Below are positions 46,812 through 55,052 of a DNA stretch of 64,000 bases, piece by piece. A program made the translations under genes and the position numbers. The stretch comes from Paenibacillus taichungensis (lineage in GTDB: Bacteria; Bacillota; Bacilli; Paenibacillales; Paenibacillaceae), in the NCBI RefSeq assembly GCF_013359905.1, contig NZ_JABMCC010000112.1:1-64000 (forward strand). Reading direction: 5' to 3'. Below the pieces are notes generated by a model, which was given only the letters and a program-made list of their open reading frames with translations, was not told the DNA's origin and did not search any database. Position 1 is the stretch's first letter. Each line of letters starts with the position of its first letter.

Positions 46812-46842
46812 AAGTTACTATGCTACACTTAGTGTAGGTCAA
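46812..46842 (-). promoter_or_regulatory. MerR-type promoter and operator for the SDR gene
   Basis: On the minus strand TTGACC (-35) and TAACTT (-10) are separated by 19 bases, with the dyad CTACACT-N-AGTGTAG (46823-46837) at the centre of the spacer. This is the classical arrangement for MerR-family activation by DNA untwisting. Confidence 0.7.
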
Positions 46843-46870
46843 CCATAAATTTCGATAAATGAGGGTTAGC

Positions 46871-47230
46871 ATGTTAACGATTGGAGAAGTAGCGAAAAAA
46901 GTCGGTATCAATATTGGCGCGATACGCTTTTACGAAAGAAAGGGACTGTTGACGCCTGCTGCGCGAAGTGAGCAGAATAACCGTCTTTACTCCGAAGATG
47001 ATCTGAACTGGCTGGTTTTTATCAAATGTCTTCGCGAAACCGGGATGAGTGTGGAGGATATCAAAACGTATTATGACAAAGTAAATGAAGGAACCTCAAC
47101 CTTGCCGGAAAGAACCAAACTGATTCAAGATCAAAGGCAAAAGTTGCTGGAAGATATTGAGGAGAAAAAAGCGCAGCTCGTTCATTTGGACCATAAACTG
47201 GAGCGCTATTATCGGGGAGAAAATTATTAA
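46871..47230 (+). CDS. MerR-family transcriptional regulator
   Basis: A 119-residue regulator: winged helix-turn-helix (TIGEVAKKVGINIGAIRFYE, then RKGLLTPAARSEQNNRLYSE) and a dimerisation coiled coil (about 75-115, TKLIQDQRQKLLEDIEEKKA). There are no C-terminal cysteines like those of metal sensors. The ATG at 46871 is chosen because GAGGG lies 5 bases upstream; an ATG four codons earlier has no ribosome site. It is divergent from the SDR gene it probably regulates. Confidence 0.9.
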   Translation: MLTIGEVAKKVGINIGAIRFYERKGLLTPAARSEQNNRLYSEDDLNWLVFIKCLRETGMSVEDIKTYYDKVNEGTSTLPERTKLIQDQRQKLLEDIEEKKAQLVHLDHKLERYYRGENY

Positions 47231-47290
47231 GATAAGTCTTTTCCTAAAGACAAAACTTTTGAATTTCATGTAATTAGAACGTTGAACCCA

Positions 47291-47334
47291 AAGAAGGCAG
47301 ACGATCACGTTTGATCGTCTGCCTTCTTCATTTT
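47291..47334 (+). terminator. Intrinsic terminator of the MerR gene
   Basis: Perfect 17-bp stem beginning AAGAAGGCAGACGATCA with a 4-base loop, then CATTTTATTT. Confidence 0.9.
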
Positions 47335-47488
47335 ATTTAGCTATAGTTCGCATAAGCTAAAGTTTCAACATCGATCTCCCTTTATATTTTCTATTAGTCA
47401 TTATCTTACTAAAGATTAACATATACCATCTATCCACAAAGAAAAATTCACCTGCTCGTTAGCTTAATCAAACTATTGTTTAAACAGG

Positions 47489-47517
47489 TTGACAATGAGA
47501 ATTGTTATCAATAATGT
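47489..47517 (+). promoter_or_regulatory. Promoter with Fur-like box in its spacer
   Basis: TTGACA and TAATGT separated by 17 bases. The spacer contains TGAGAAT-T-GTTATCA (47496-47510), matching the Bacillus 7-1-7 Fur consensus (TGATAAT-N-ATTATCA) at 12 of 14 defined positions. Occupation by Fur would block RNA polymerase. Confidence 0.65.
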
Positions 47518-47550
47518 GAAGTGAGATACTATCGAAATGAGGTACACAAC

Positions 47551-48378
47551 GTGAAAATAGACGTGAATCAGTTAGCACAACATTTTGCACATATTCCTTT
47601 TCAAGTAGAGGGAATATATCGATATGCTACAAATCCAGGAGTGACTCACGCTGACTATACCGATTCCTTTCCTGGATTTGTATTTCCCCTTACAGGAAAG
47701 ATACAATTTCAATTTAATGATACGCCTTATATCCTTTCGCCAGGAAAAGTGGTGCATGGTGGGGCAAAAATGAAATTGGATGAAAAAACGTTTGATAACT
47801 CCAATTGGGAATATATCCTTGTTTTATACCGGATATGCAGCTCAGAATTAGAAGAGTCAAGCTTTTCCCATCAGCATTTTGAATTATCAACGGGACAATC
47901 CCCTCGTCTTATCGAACTAATTATGCAGCTTTGGCATGTGTACAATCAGGGTGGCGGCATTTCAATGTTTCAGACTGAAATGCTTTTTCGCGATGTGCTG
48001 AACGAAGCCTTAATAAGTGTGGCAAATAGACAAATGAGTAGTGAATCACAGGCTTTATTCGAACGGGTATCTAATTATATTCATGAATACTACTATCATG
48101 GCCTTACCATAACATCACTCGCAGAACAATATAACGTTAATCGAAATCGACTTTCTTACATATTCAGAAAACATGCAGGCATGGGACCGGCAGAATATCT
48201 ATTAAAACACCGTCTCAACAGGGCGCAAAATATGCTATTTACAAGTGATGTGCCCGTACAGCAAATTGCACAAACGGTTGGAATTGCTGACCCCTTTTAT
48301 TTCAGTAAAGTGTTCAAGAAACAATTTGGCTTTTCTCCTACTGAATATCGACAAAAGTTCATCAATAATCCATGTTAA
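47551..48378 (+). CDS. AraC-family regulator, probably iron-controlled
   Basis: A 275-residue AraC regulator with an N-terminal cupin-like domain (SFPGFVFPLTGKIQFQFNDT, ILSPGKVVHGG) and C-terminal double helix-turn-helix (about 170-270, FGFSPTEYRQKF). The GTG at 47551 is chosen because GAGG lies 8 bases upstream; the upstream in-frame codons overlap the transcription start of the promoter. Fur-controlled AraC regulators such as Btr activate siderophore genes in Bacillus; here no siderophore genes are adjacent. Confidence 0.87.
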   Translation: MKIDVNQLAQHFAHIPFQVEGIYRYATNPGVTHADYTDSFPGFVFPLTGKIQFQFNDTPYILSPGKVVHGGAKMKLDEKTFDNSNWEYILVLYRICSSELEESSFSHQHFELSTGQSPRLIELIMQLWHVYNQGGGISMFQTEMLFRDVLNEALISVANRQMSSESQALFERVSNYIHEYYYHGLTITSLAEQYNVNRNRLSYIFRKHAGMGPAEYLLKHRLNRAQNMLFTSDVPVQQIAQTVGIADPFYFSKVFKKQFGFSPTEYRQKFINNPC

Positions 48379-48507
48379 CTTCAACAGGCATCCATTTTAA
48401 AGCCAAAATTAAATCAGTATACTTATGGGAGACCAAGAAAAACATCATCATGGCTTGAGTTGCGTATACAGCATTATATCGAAGGTGAAAAATAAGGAGG
48501 GCTTACT

Positions 48508-48846
48508 ATCCATTATCAAGCGATTAAACTAAGCGAAGAACTATCTAAAATAAAAGATAATTGGTCACCCCAACTAATTGGTGAATTGAATGACCATGAA
48601 TTTAAGATCGTTAAAATTGACGGGGATTATGAATGGCATGTTCATCCCGAAACCGATAAGTTATTCTTCGTGATTGAGGGTGAGATGATCATTGATTTTC
48701 GTGATGGTCAGGTGAGGATTTCCAAGGATGAGATGTTTATTGTCCCGAAGGGACTCGAGATCAAACCCTCCGCCGAAAAGGAATGTCATATCATGTTGAT
48801 GGAACCTAAAAGTGAAGTAGATACTGGCGGGACTGAGTCCGCATAA
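48508..48846 (+). CDS. Cupin-domain protein with apparent ATC start
   Basis: A small cupin of about 112 residues: WHVHPETDKLFFVIEGEM, then RISKDEMFIVPKGLEIKPSA, the two conserved cupin motifs. The frame runs without stop from just after a TAA, through a strong GGAGGG site and ATC (48508) at 6-base spacing, exactly where relatives begin M-H-Y-Q. No ATG, GTG or TTG occurs in frame until the TTG at 48586, which lacks a good ribosome site and would remove 26 residues. Either ATC initiates or the start codon is mutated. Function unknown. Confidence 0.7.
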   Translation: MHYQAIKLSEELSKIKDNWSPQLIGELNDHEFKIVKIDGDYEWHVHPETDKLFFVIEGEMIIDFRDGQVRISKDEMFIVPKGLEIKPSAEKECHIMLMEPKSEVDTGGTESA

Positions 48847-48893
48847 ATAGCCAACTACGTTTCATCGAATGGACATTGTAATAAATGAAACTA

Positions 48894-48926
48894 AGCCCCT
48901 TCAGCAATGAAGGGACTTTTGCTTTT
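48894..48926. terminator. Bidirectional intrinsic terminator
   Basis: Stem AGCCCCTTCA / TGAAGGG-CTT with a 4-base loop between the converging cupin and CoA-disulfide reductase genes. T-rich on the plus side (TTTTGCTTTTT). Confidence 0.75.
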
Positions 48927-48976
48927 TAAGATAACACATGTGACTGAACAGCTGAATGGTTTACTAACAAACCGAT

Positions 48977-51475
48977 TTATATAAACAGATTATGATTTGC
49001 ATGAGCTGCCTGCCCCAGATAGTAACCCACTCCACCGATGTTAACCGAATCCATTAATTCTTCACGCTGAATCCCCATTAAATCCATGGACATCTGGCAA
49101 GCGACAAACTCAACTCCCTGCTCAGTTGCGGTCTGCATCAGTTCTTCCAAAGAAGCAACATTGTTATTCTTCATAACGCCGCGGATAATCTTTGGTCCAA
49201 CTCCGAGCATATTCATTTTGGACATGCCAAGCTTGTGGCTGCCGCGCGGTAACATCATGTCAAACATGCGGCCGATCATTGTTTTGGATACAGGCTGTGG
49301 CTGATGCTTACGAATAATATTTAATCCCCAGAAAGTGAAGAACATGGTTACTTTACGTCCACTTGCTGCTGCCCCATTTGCAATAATCAGAGAAGCAATC
49401 GCTTTATCTAGATCACCACTGAAGACAACCATCGTGCTCGCAGGCTCCTCTTTAGGAGTTTCCATAGCTGAAGATGCGGTCTGCGCAGTATTCTTGGCAA
49501 TTACCGCTTCAATAGTACCGCCTTTGGATCGTTCCAAGTGTAGAAGTGAGGAACCAGACATCGTTGTCCATGCTTTCACATCTTCATAAAATCCTGGATC
49601 GGAAGCTTTCACCCGCAGGGTCTCTCCATTCGATAGTTGATCCATTTTCTGCTTGAGTTGTATCAGCGGACCGGGACAACTTAAACCGCACACGTTCAAC
49701 TCATTATCGATACGTTGTGGCTCTGCAGAGATTGGAGTGGAGCGCTCTGTTTCCTTTACAGCATGTATCGGATTATTGTTCTGATCCTGCCCGTCATTAT
49801 TTTCATCGTTTCTGATAGGAATTGGAGCAGGCTGAAATTGTGCTTGGCGGTATGTCTTATAACCTCCGCTCAGATTTTTCACATCAAAGCCATGCTGACG
49901 CAAAATCTGCGAAGCTGTATATCCTCGTAAACCAACCTGGCAGTATACCCAAATATCTTTGGTTGGGTCTAATTCATCTAACCGCTGACGAAGCTCATCC
50001 ACTGAAATATTTATGGAGTCCGGAATATTCCCATTGCGATGCTCCAGCTCACTGCGTACATCCAACAATATCGATTGCTCCAGCTGGCGTTCAGATAGCT
50101 GATCATAGGTGAACGTTTCAACACGTCCAGCCGTAATATTTTCAGCTGCATAACCAGCCATATTAACTGGATCTTTCGCAGAAGAATACGGTGGCGCGTA
50201 ACTCAACTCGAGCTCTGTCAGATCACTGATGTGGCCCCCAAAATGAATGGCTACAGCAATGTCATCAATCCGTTTATCCACACCGTCATAACCAACTGCT
50301 TGTGCGCCTAAAATTTTACCTGTCGGTGTAAACAGCAGTTTAAGAGTAATCGCGCTGGAACCCGGATAATACGATGCATGAGATGCAGGATGCACGATTA
50401 TAGTTCGATATTCGATGCCGAGACGTTTTAGTGTTTTCTCATTACTGCCTGTAGCTGCCCCGGTCATTCCAAACACTTTAATAATGGCTGTCCCTTGTGT
50501 TCCTTTGTAGATGGAACTTAGTCCAGCAATTCGATCTGCAACAATGCGTCCCTGTTTGTTGGCAGGTCCAGCAAGCGGAATAGCTGTCTTTGTGCCATGA
50601 ATGGTTTCAGTTACTTCGATTGCATCGCCAACAGCATAAATATGTGGCACACTGCTTTCGAGTGCTTCGTTGACCATAATATGTCCACGTGTTCCTAGGG
50701 AAACTCCGCTATTTCTCAGAAAAGCTGTATCTGGAGTTACTCCTATCGCAAGAATAACCAGGTCAGCTGTCAGAATACGACCATCTGCAAGCTCAACACC
50801 AATTCCCTGCTCAAGTTCCTGAAAGCCCTGAACACGTTGGGAAAACAGCAGCTTTACCCCATTTTGCTCCATTTCCTGTGCCAATGCTGCGGCCAGTTCA
50901 GCATCAAATGGAGTGAGCAGCTGACCATTGCCCTCTACTAACGTTACATCCAATCCGGCTTCCTTCAAATTTTCTGCCATTTCAACACCAATAAATCCTC
51001 CACCAATAACAATTGATGATGCGTTGTTATATGAATTTATTTGCTTCTTGATCCGATCAATATCTGGAATGCTGCGCACTGTATAAATCAGTGGATTATC
51101 CGTACCCGGCAGATCGGGAATGATTGGCTTGGCACCCGGTGACAAAATTAATTCGTCATAGCTTTCTTCATATTGACCGCGCTCCTGGCTTTGTACCTGA
51201 ACTGTACGAGTATGCGGATCAATAGCGATGATCTCACTTCGAGTACGTACATCAATATTAAAGCGATCAGCCATACCTTTGGGAGTTTGTACTAGCAAAC
51301 GCTCTCGATCCTCGATCGAGCCACCAATATAATAAGGTAAGCCGCAATTGGCAAACGATATATAGGGTCCTTTTTCGAATATGATAATTTCGGCATGTTC
51401 ATCCAGACGGCGCAGACGGGCAGCTGCTGATGCACCACCCGCTACTCCGCCCACAATCAGTACTTTTTTACTCAT
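48977..51475 (-). CDS. cdr: CoA-disulfide reductase fused to rhodanese, TusA and DsrE domains
   Basis: An 832-residue four-part fusion. Residues 1-445: pyridine-nucleotide disulfide oxidoreductase of the CoA-disulfide/CoA-persulfide reductase type, with Rossmann motif VGGVAGGASAAAR and single active-site Cys44 (SFANCGLPYY). About 450-545: rhodanese with Cys512 (VYCQVGLRG). About 593-662: TusA with C-P-G-P (Cys600). 680-832: DsrE-like domain with Cys793 (FVACQMSMDLMG). Together these form a sulfane-sulfur relay on one chain, probably for persulfide detoxification. Its start overlaps the ArsR-type regulator stop by 4 bases. Confidence 0.92.
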   Translation of the reverse strand: MSKKVLIVGGVAGGASAAARLRRLDEHAEIIIFEKGPYISFANCGLPYYIGGSIEDRERLLVQTPKGMADRFNIDVRTRSEIIAIDPHTRTVQVQSQERGQYEESYDELILSPGAKPIIPDLPGTDNPLIYTVRSIPDIDRIKKQINSYNNASSIVIGGGFIGVEMAENLKEAGLDVTLVEGNGQLLTPFDAELAAALAQEMEQNGVKLLFSQRVQGFQELEQGIGVELADGRILTADLVILAIGVTPDTAFLRNSGVSLGTRGHIMVNEALESSVPHIYAVGDAIEVTETIHGTKTAIPLAGPANKQGRIVADRIAGLSSIYKGTQGTAIIKVFGMTGAATGSNEKTLKRLGIEYRTIIVHPASHASYYPGSSAITLKLLFTPTGKILGAQAVGYDGVDKRIDDIAVAIHFGGHISDLTELELSYAPPYSSAKDPVNMAGYAAENITAGRVETFTYDQLSERQLEQSILLDVRSELEHRNGNIPDSINISVDELRQRLDELDPTKDIWVYCQVGLRGYTASQILRQHGFDVKNLSGGYKTYRQAQFQPAPIPIRNDENNDGQDQNNNPIHAVKETERSTPISAEPQRIDNELNVCGLSCPGPLIQLKQKMDQLSNGETLRVKASDPGFYEDVKAWTTMSGSSLLHLERSKGGTIEAVIAKNTAQTASSAMETPKEEPASTMVVFSGDLDKAIASLIIANGAAASGRKVTMFFTFWGLNIIRKHQPQPVSKTMIGRMFDMMLPRGSHKLGMSKMNMLGVGPKIIRGVMKNNNVASLEELMQTATEQGVEFVACQMSMDLMGIQREELMDSVNIGGVGYYLGQAAHANHNLFI

Positions 51476-51786
51476 GATTCACAATCTTCCTCTCCAAACA
51501 AAATAGGTATTATTTGTTCAATCCGTTGGTCGGCAAGCACGTAATTTACTTCAAGGCCATTGCGCTCAGTCGCTACAATACCTGCACTACGCAGCTTCTG
51601 CAAATGCTGAGACACTGTTGATTGGGGAAGGTCCAGACACTCCTGCATGTATGAAACGTTACATTTCTTTTTTCGCATCAACCCGCGCACAATGCACAGG
51701 CGAATTGGATGAGATAAAGCTTTCAGTAAATTAGCAGGTTCATCGAACTGTTTTAAATTAGTGCTATCAAAAGCTTCTGTATTCAA
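51472..51786 (-). CDS. ArsR/SmtB-family repressor, probable persulfide sensor
   Basis: A 104-residue winged-helix repressor (DNA-recognition helix in LPQSTVSQHLQKLRSAGI). The metal-binding ELCVCDL motif of ArsR is absent. Cysteines lie at 31, 42, 50 and 102; a Cys near 42 and one near the C-terminus is the pattern used by BigR/SqrR sensors, which form a di- or tetrasulfide bridge in reactive sulfur. TTG start with GGAGGGG upstream. It is first in an operon with the sulfur-relay fusion. Confidence 0.85.
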   Translation of the reverse strand: MNTEAFDSTNLKQFDEPANLLKALSHPIRLCIVRGLMRKKKCNVSYMQECLDLPQSTVSQHLQKLRSAGIVATERNGLEVNYVLADQRIEQIIPILFGEEDCES

Positions 51787-51807
51787 AAATACCCCTCCTG
51801 AATCGTT

Positions 51808-51844
51808 ATATCGTAATATTACGATATTTAAATTGAGATGTCAA
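51808..51844 (-). promoter_or_regulatory. Promoter and operator of the sulfur-relay operon
   Basis: On the minus strand TTGACA (51839-51844), 17-base spacer, TAATAT (51816-51821). A perfect 20-bp palindrome ATATCGTAATATTACGATAT (51808-51827) covers the -10 element, so ArsR-type binding would exclude polymerase. Confidence 0.85.
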
Positions 51845-51935
51845 AATATTTTCATTCCCCTGTTTAACTTCCACTTAGAATCAGTAGAATGTCGTATCAA
51901 ATACTATTAGATCCAGTACTATCAAGACATTTAAG

Positions 51936-51978
51936 AAAAGCCGATAAACACACAGATCTGTGGTGTTTATCGGCTTTT
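51936..51978. terminator. Intrinsic terminator of the small membrane protein gene
   Basis: Perfect 16-bp stem AAAAGCCGATAAACAC / GTGTTTATCGGCTTTT, loop of 11 bases. Confidence 0.88.
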
Positions 51979-52023
51979 GTAATTGGCCTTATATCATGAA
52001 TAAATGATTCACGTTCTTCGGAA

Positions 52024-52266
52024 TCAATATAAAATTAAAGATCTGAGAAGAAAGAACGTACACAGAACACCCAGCAATAGAAACATCATTGCTGACTGAC
52101 GTTCACTCTTCCACAATCGAAATGTATTAGCAATACTCAAAATTGCCAATGCAAGCATATTAATTCTAGTATTCATTTCAAAAAAGTTAATACACAGTAG
52201 AATAAATACCACGATCCCGACAAAAAGAAACCATATCGGTATATTCTTAGTAAGCCGTTTAATCAT
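52024..52266 (-). CDS. Small hydrophobic membrane protein, unknown
   Basis: An 80-residue protein with three hydrophobic helices (IWFLFVGIVVFILLCINFF, INMLALAILSIANTFRLW, MMFLLLGVLCTFFLLRSLIL) and a basic N-terminus. I do not recognise a family. The ATG has AAGGGGAATGAA in front and a strong terminator follows, so it is likely a real gene. Confidence 0.65.
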   Translation of the reverse strand: MIKRLTKNIPIWFLFVGIVVFILLCINFFEMNTRINMLALAILSIANTFRLWKSERQSAMMFLLLGVLCTFFLLRSLILY

Positions 52267-52535
52267 TTCATTCCCCTTTTAAAAATTTATATTCTATCTC
52301 TAATAGGGTATTCTTCAACTTTATTGAAATACCTTCATAATTTCAAAAAAATAGGAATTGTAGGCGTCCACGCTAGTTACGAAAATGCGGGCTTTAATCC
52401 CCACTCGTAGCCGTTAACTCTTACTCCTGCTCAATGTGGGAATAGCTGATTATTGCGGTGTTTCCAGTTCCAGATTGAATTTTTATACGAAACGTCGGAT
52501 TCCGAGCCCATGCATCATGGGTGCCTTTTCAACAT
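52267..52535. other. Intergenic region without recognised content
   Basis: About 270 bases between the small membrane protein and the TetR operator cluster. It must carry the promoter of the minus-strand membrane protein; I see no hairpin with a T-run, operator or small coding frame. Confidence 0.35.
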
Positions 52536-52618
52536 ATGACACGGTGTCATTTTATTGTTGACGTATGACATTGGTGTCATATATAATTCATTAACGAGCA
52601 ATTGTGACACGGTGTCAC
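52536..52618 (+). promoter_or_regulatory. Promoter with three TetR-type operator palindromes
   Basis: Three dyads: ATGACAC-G-GTGTCAT (52536-52550), ATGACA-TTGG-TGTCAT (52565-52580) and GTGACAC-G-GTGTCAC (52604-52618). The middle one fills the spacer between TTGACG (52558-52563) and TATAAT (52582-52587; 18-base spacer). This predicts tight autorepression of the tetR-MFS unit. Confidence 0.8.
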
Positions 52619-52641
52619 TTATTAAGATTGGAGGATCATAT

Positions 52642-53256
52642 TTGCCAAAAAAAACATTTTTTCACTTATCGAAAGATAAACAGGACACGTTAATTCAATG
52701 TGCCAAAAGGGAATTTTCTCGAGTTCCATTACACGAAGCATCCATTGCCAATATCATCAAAGACGCGGGGATCTCTAGAGGAAGTTTTTATCAATACTTC
52801 GAGGAAAAAGAGGACCTATATTATTATCTGTTGAACCAATCCTCACAAAAAAATAGTGACCGATTTATTGCAGCTTTAAAGGAGAAAAACGGAGATGTAT
52901 TCGAAGCTTTTATTGATTCATTTCAATTTATGATTCAGAATCACACCAATCAAGAACACAAAAACTTTTTTAGAAATGCCTTTTTAAATATGAATTATAA
53001 AACGGAAAAAACATTTACGAAGAACATCTATGAAGAAAATCGGGATAACCATCTTTTACCTATCATTGGGTTAATGAATACGGAAACTTTGAATATACAA
53101 GGGGAACGAGAATTGCAGCATATTTTAAAAATCATTATAGCTGTAACCTTTGATAACCTGATTCAAGTGTTCGTAAAGGATTTAACCTATGAAGAAGCTT
53201 TAAAAAATTATGGTGAGCAAATGGAATTGCTAAAAAGAGGATTTAAAAAAATTTAA
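52642..53256 (+). CDS. TetR/AcrR-family repressor
   Basis: A 204-residue repressor: helix-turn-helix EASIANIIKDAGISRGSFYQ and YFEEKEDLYYYLL, followed by an alpha-helical ligand domain. The TTG at 52642 is chosen because GGAGG lies 7 bases upstream and the DNA-binding domain begins there; the longer frame runs back through the promoter. It precedes the DHA2 exporter by 79 bases and probably represses it along with itself. Confidence 0.9.
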   Translation: MPKKTFFHLSKDKQDTLIQCAKREFSRVPLHEASIANIIKDAGISRGSFYQYFEEKEDLYYYLLNQSSQKNSDRFIAALKEKNGDVFEAFIDSFQFMIQNHTNQEHKNFFRNAFLNMNYKTEKTFTKNIYEENRDNHLLPIIGLMNTETLNIQGERELQHILKIIIAVTFDNLIQVFVKDLTYEEALKNYGEQMELLKRGFKKI

Positions 53257-53335
53257 TAGATAGAAATATTTATACACATATATTTAAACGAGCTAAGGGA
53301 TTAAATGAAGTGTCAAAAAAGGAGAAAAGACATAT

Positions 53336-54850
53336 ATGGATTCAGCTTTACACGAAAAAAAACCACCATATTTAATGATTGCGATTCTTTTTATCGGTGC
53401 ATTTGTTTCATTTCTAAATAACTCGCTCTTAAATGTAGCGCTGCCATCCATCATGGTGGATTTGAACATTAAAGATTATTCCACGATCCAGTGGTTGTCT
53501 ACGGGTTATATGCTGGTCAGTGGTATATTAATTCCGGCGTCAGCATTTTTATTAACACGTTTCTCCAATAGAAGTTTGTTCATTACTTCCATGACCATTT
53601 TCACTTTAGGTACAGCCATAGCAGCCGTTGCCCCAAACTTTGGTTTATTGCTTACAGGAAGAATGGTTCAAGCAGCAGGCTCTTCAGTAATGGGACCACT
53701 GTTAATGAATATTATGCTGGTAAGTTTCCCACGAGAAAAACGCGGAACAGCAATGGGTATTTTCGGGTTAGTTATGATTACCGCCCCGGCAATCGGGCCA
53801 ACATTATCAGGTTTCATTGTAGAATATTATGACTGGCGTTTACTTTTCGAAATGATTTTACCGTTAGCCGTCATTAGTTTACTGTTAGGAATTTGGAAAT
53901 CCAAAAATGTAATGCAGCAAAACAAAAATGCAACACTGGACTATTTCTCGATCATATTATCTTCCATCGGTTTTGGTGGTTTGTTATATGGGTTCAGCTC
54001 TGCAAGTTCAGATGGCTGGACAGATCAAGTTGTCTTAATCACTTTAATCGTCGGAGCTATTGCCCTGATCACCTTCGTTGTCCGTCAATTGAAAATGGAA
54101 ACACCATTATTGGATTTACGAGTTTACAAGTATCCGATGTTTGCCCTTGGCTCTGTTATTGCGATTGTAAACGCAGTAGCGATGTTTTCCGGAATGATTT
54201 TAACACCGGCATACGTACAAAACGTAAGGGGTATTACACCACTTGATTCAGGTTTAATGATGTTGCCAGGTGCGATAATCATGGGGATTATGTCACCTAT
54301 TACAGGTAAACTGTTTGATAAATATGGCCCACGTGTTCTTGGCATAATCGGGCTTACGATTACAGCGATCTCAACGTACATGTTGGCAAACCTGCAAATC
54401 GACTCGACTCACACTTATATTATCCTTGTGTACACTCTGCGTATGTTTGGTATGGCAATGGTGATGATGCCTATTATGACTAACGGCCTGAATCAATTAC
54501 CAACACGCTTAAATCCACATGGTACAGCTGTCAACAATACAGCTCAGCAAGTGTCCGGTTCAATTGGTACGGCTATTCTGATTACGATTATGAATTCGGT
54601 GACAAAAACAAAAGCTGAAGATTTAATGACTGGTGTTGATCCAACAACTTTGACAGCAGCCAATAAAGCTTTATTAACCCAAGAAGCGTTATTAGCCGGA
54701 ATCCAATATTCATTCTATATCGCTCTTGGCATTAATATTGTCGCATTAATATTAGTTTTCTTCATTAAACGAGCGGAAGTCAAAGATGAACCTGTCGAGG
54801 CTTTAAAAAATCAGCAGGGTAAAACTAAAACAAAACCCGCAGTAAATTAA
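53336..54850 (+). CDS. DHA2-family (EmrB/QacA-type) multidrug MFS exporter
   Basis: A 504-residue exporter with about 14 hydrophobic helices. It shows the DHA2 features LNVALPSIMVDLNI (helix 1), WLSTGYMLVSGILIPASAFL, the motif-A loop and motif C region MVMITAPAIGPTLSGFIVEY. Relatives (LmrB, EmrB, QacA) expel lipophilic cations, lincosamides or other toxicants; the substrate is presumably also the TetR inducer. AGGAG is 11 bases from the ATG. Confidence 0.92.
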   Translation: MDSALHEKKPPYLMIAILFIGAFVSFLNNSLLNVALPSIMVDLNIKDYSTIQWLSTGYMLVSGILIPASAFLLTRFSNRSLFITSMTIFTLGTAIAAVAPNFGLLLTGRMVQAAGSSVMGPLLMNIMLVSFPREKRGTAMGIFGLVMITAPAIGPTLSGFIVEYYDWRLLFEMILPLAVISLLLGIWKSKNVMQQNKNATLDYFSIILSSIGFGGLLYGFSSASSDGWTDQVVLITLIVGAIALITFVVRQLKMETPLLDLRVYKYPMFALGSVIAIVNAVAMFSGMILTPAYVQNVRGITPLDSGLMMLPGAIIMGIMSPITGKLFDKYGPRVLGIIGLTITAISTYMLANLQIDSTHTYIILVYTLRMFGMAMVMMPIMTNGLNQLPTRLNPHGTAVNNTAQQVSGSIGTAILITIMNSVTKTKAEDLMTGVDPTTLTAANKALLTQEALLAGIQYSFYIALGINIVALILVFFIKRAEVKDEPVEALKNQQGKTKTKPAVN

Positions 54851-54915
54851 TGACAAGCAATTGATCAAAACAGAACGCAGCCAAAATAAGAAACTAAATT
54901 AAAGAATATATAATA

Positions 54916-54958
54916 AAAATGGAGCCTACTATCGTTAAGATAGCAGGCTCCATTTTTT
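54916..54958 (+). terminator. Intrinsic terminator of the TetR/DHA2 unit
   Basis: Stem of 18 positions (AAAATGGAGCCTACTATC with one mismatch to its partner), 5-base loop, ending in six T. Confidence 0.92.
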
Positions 54959-55052
54959 CTCTCCTCTAAACTTACATGTTATGTATGTTTTCAATCTAAT
55001 CGACCGGGTATATATTCATCAATGATCTGTTCACTTGGGAGGCTAGGTAATT

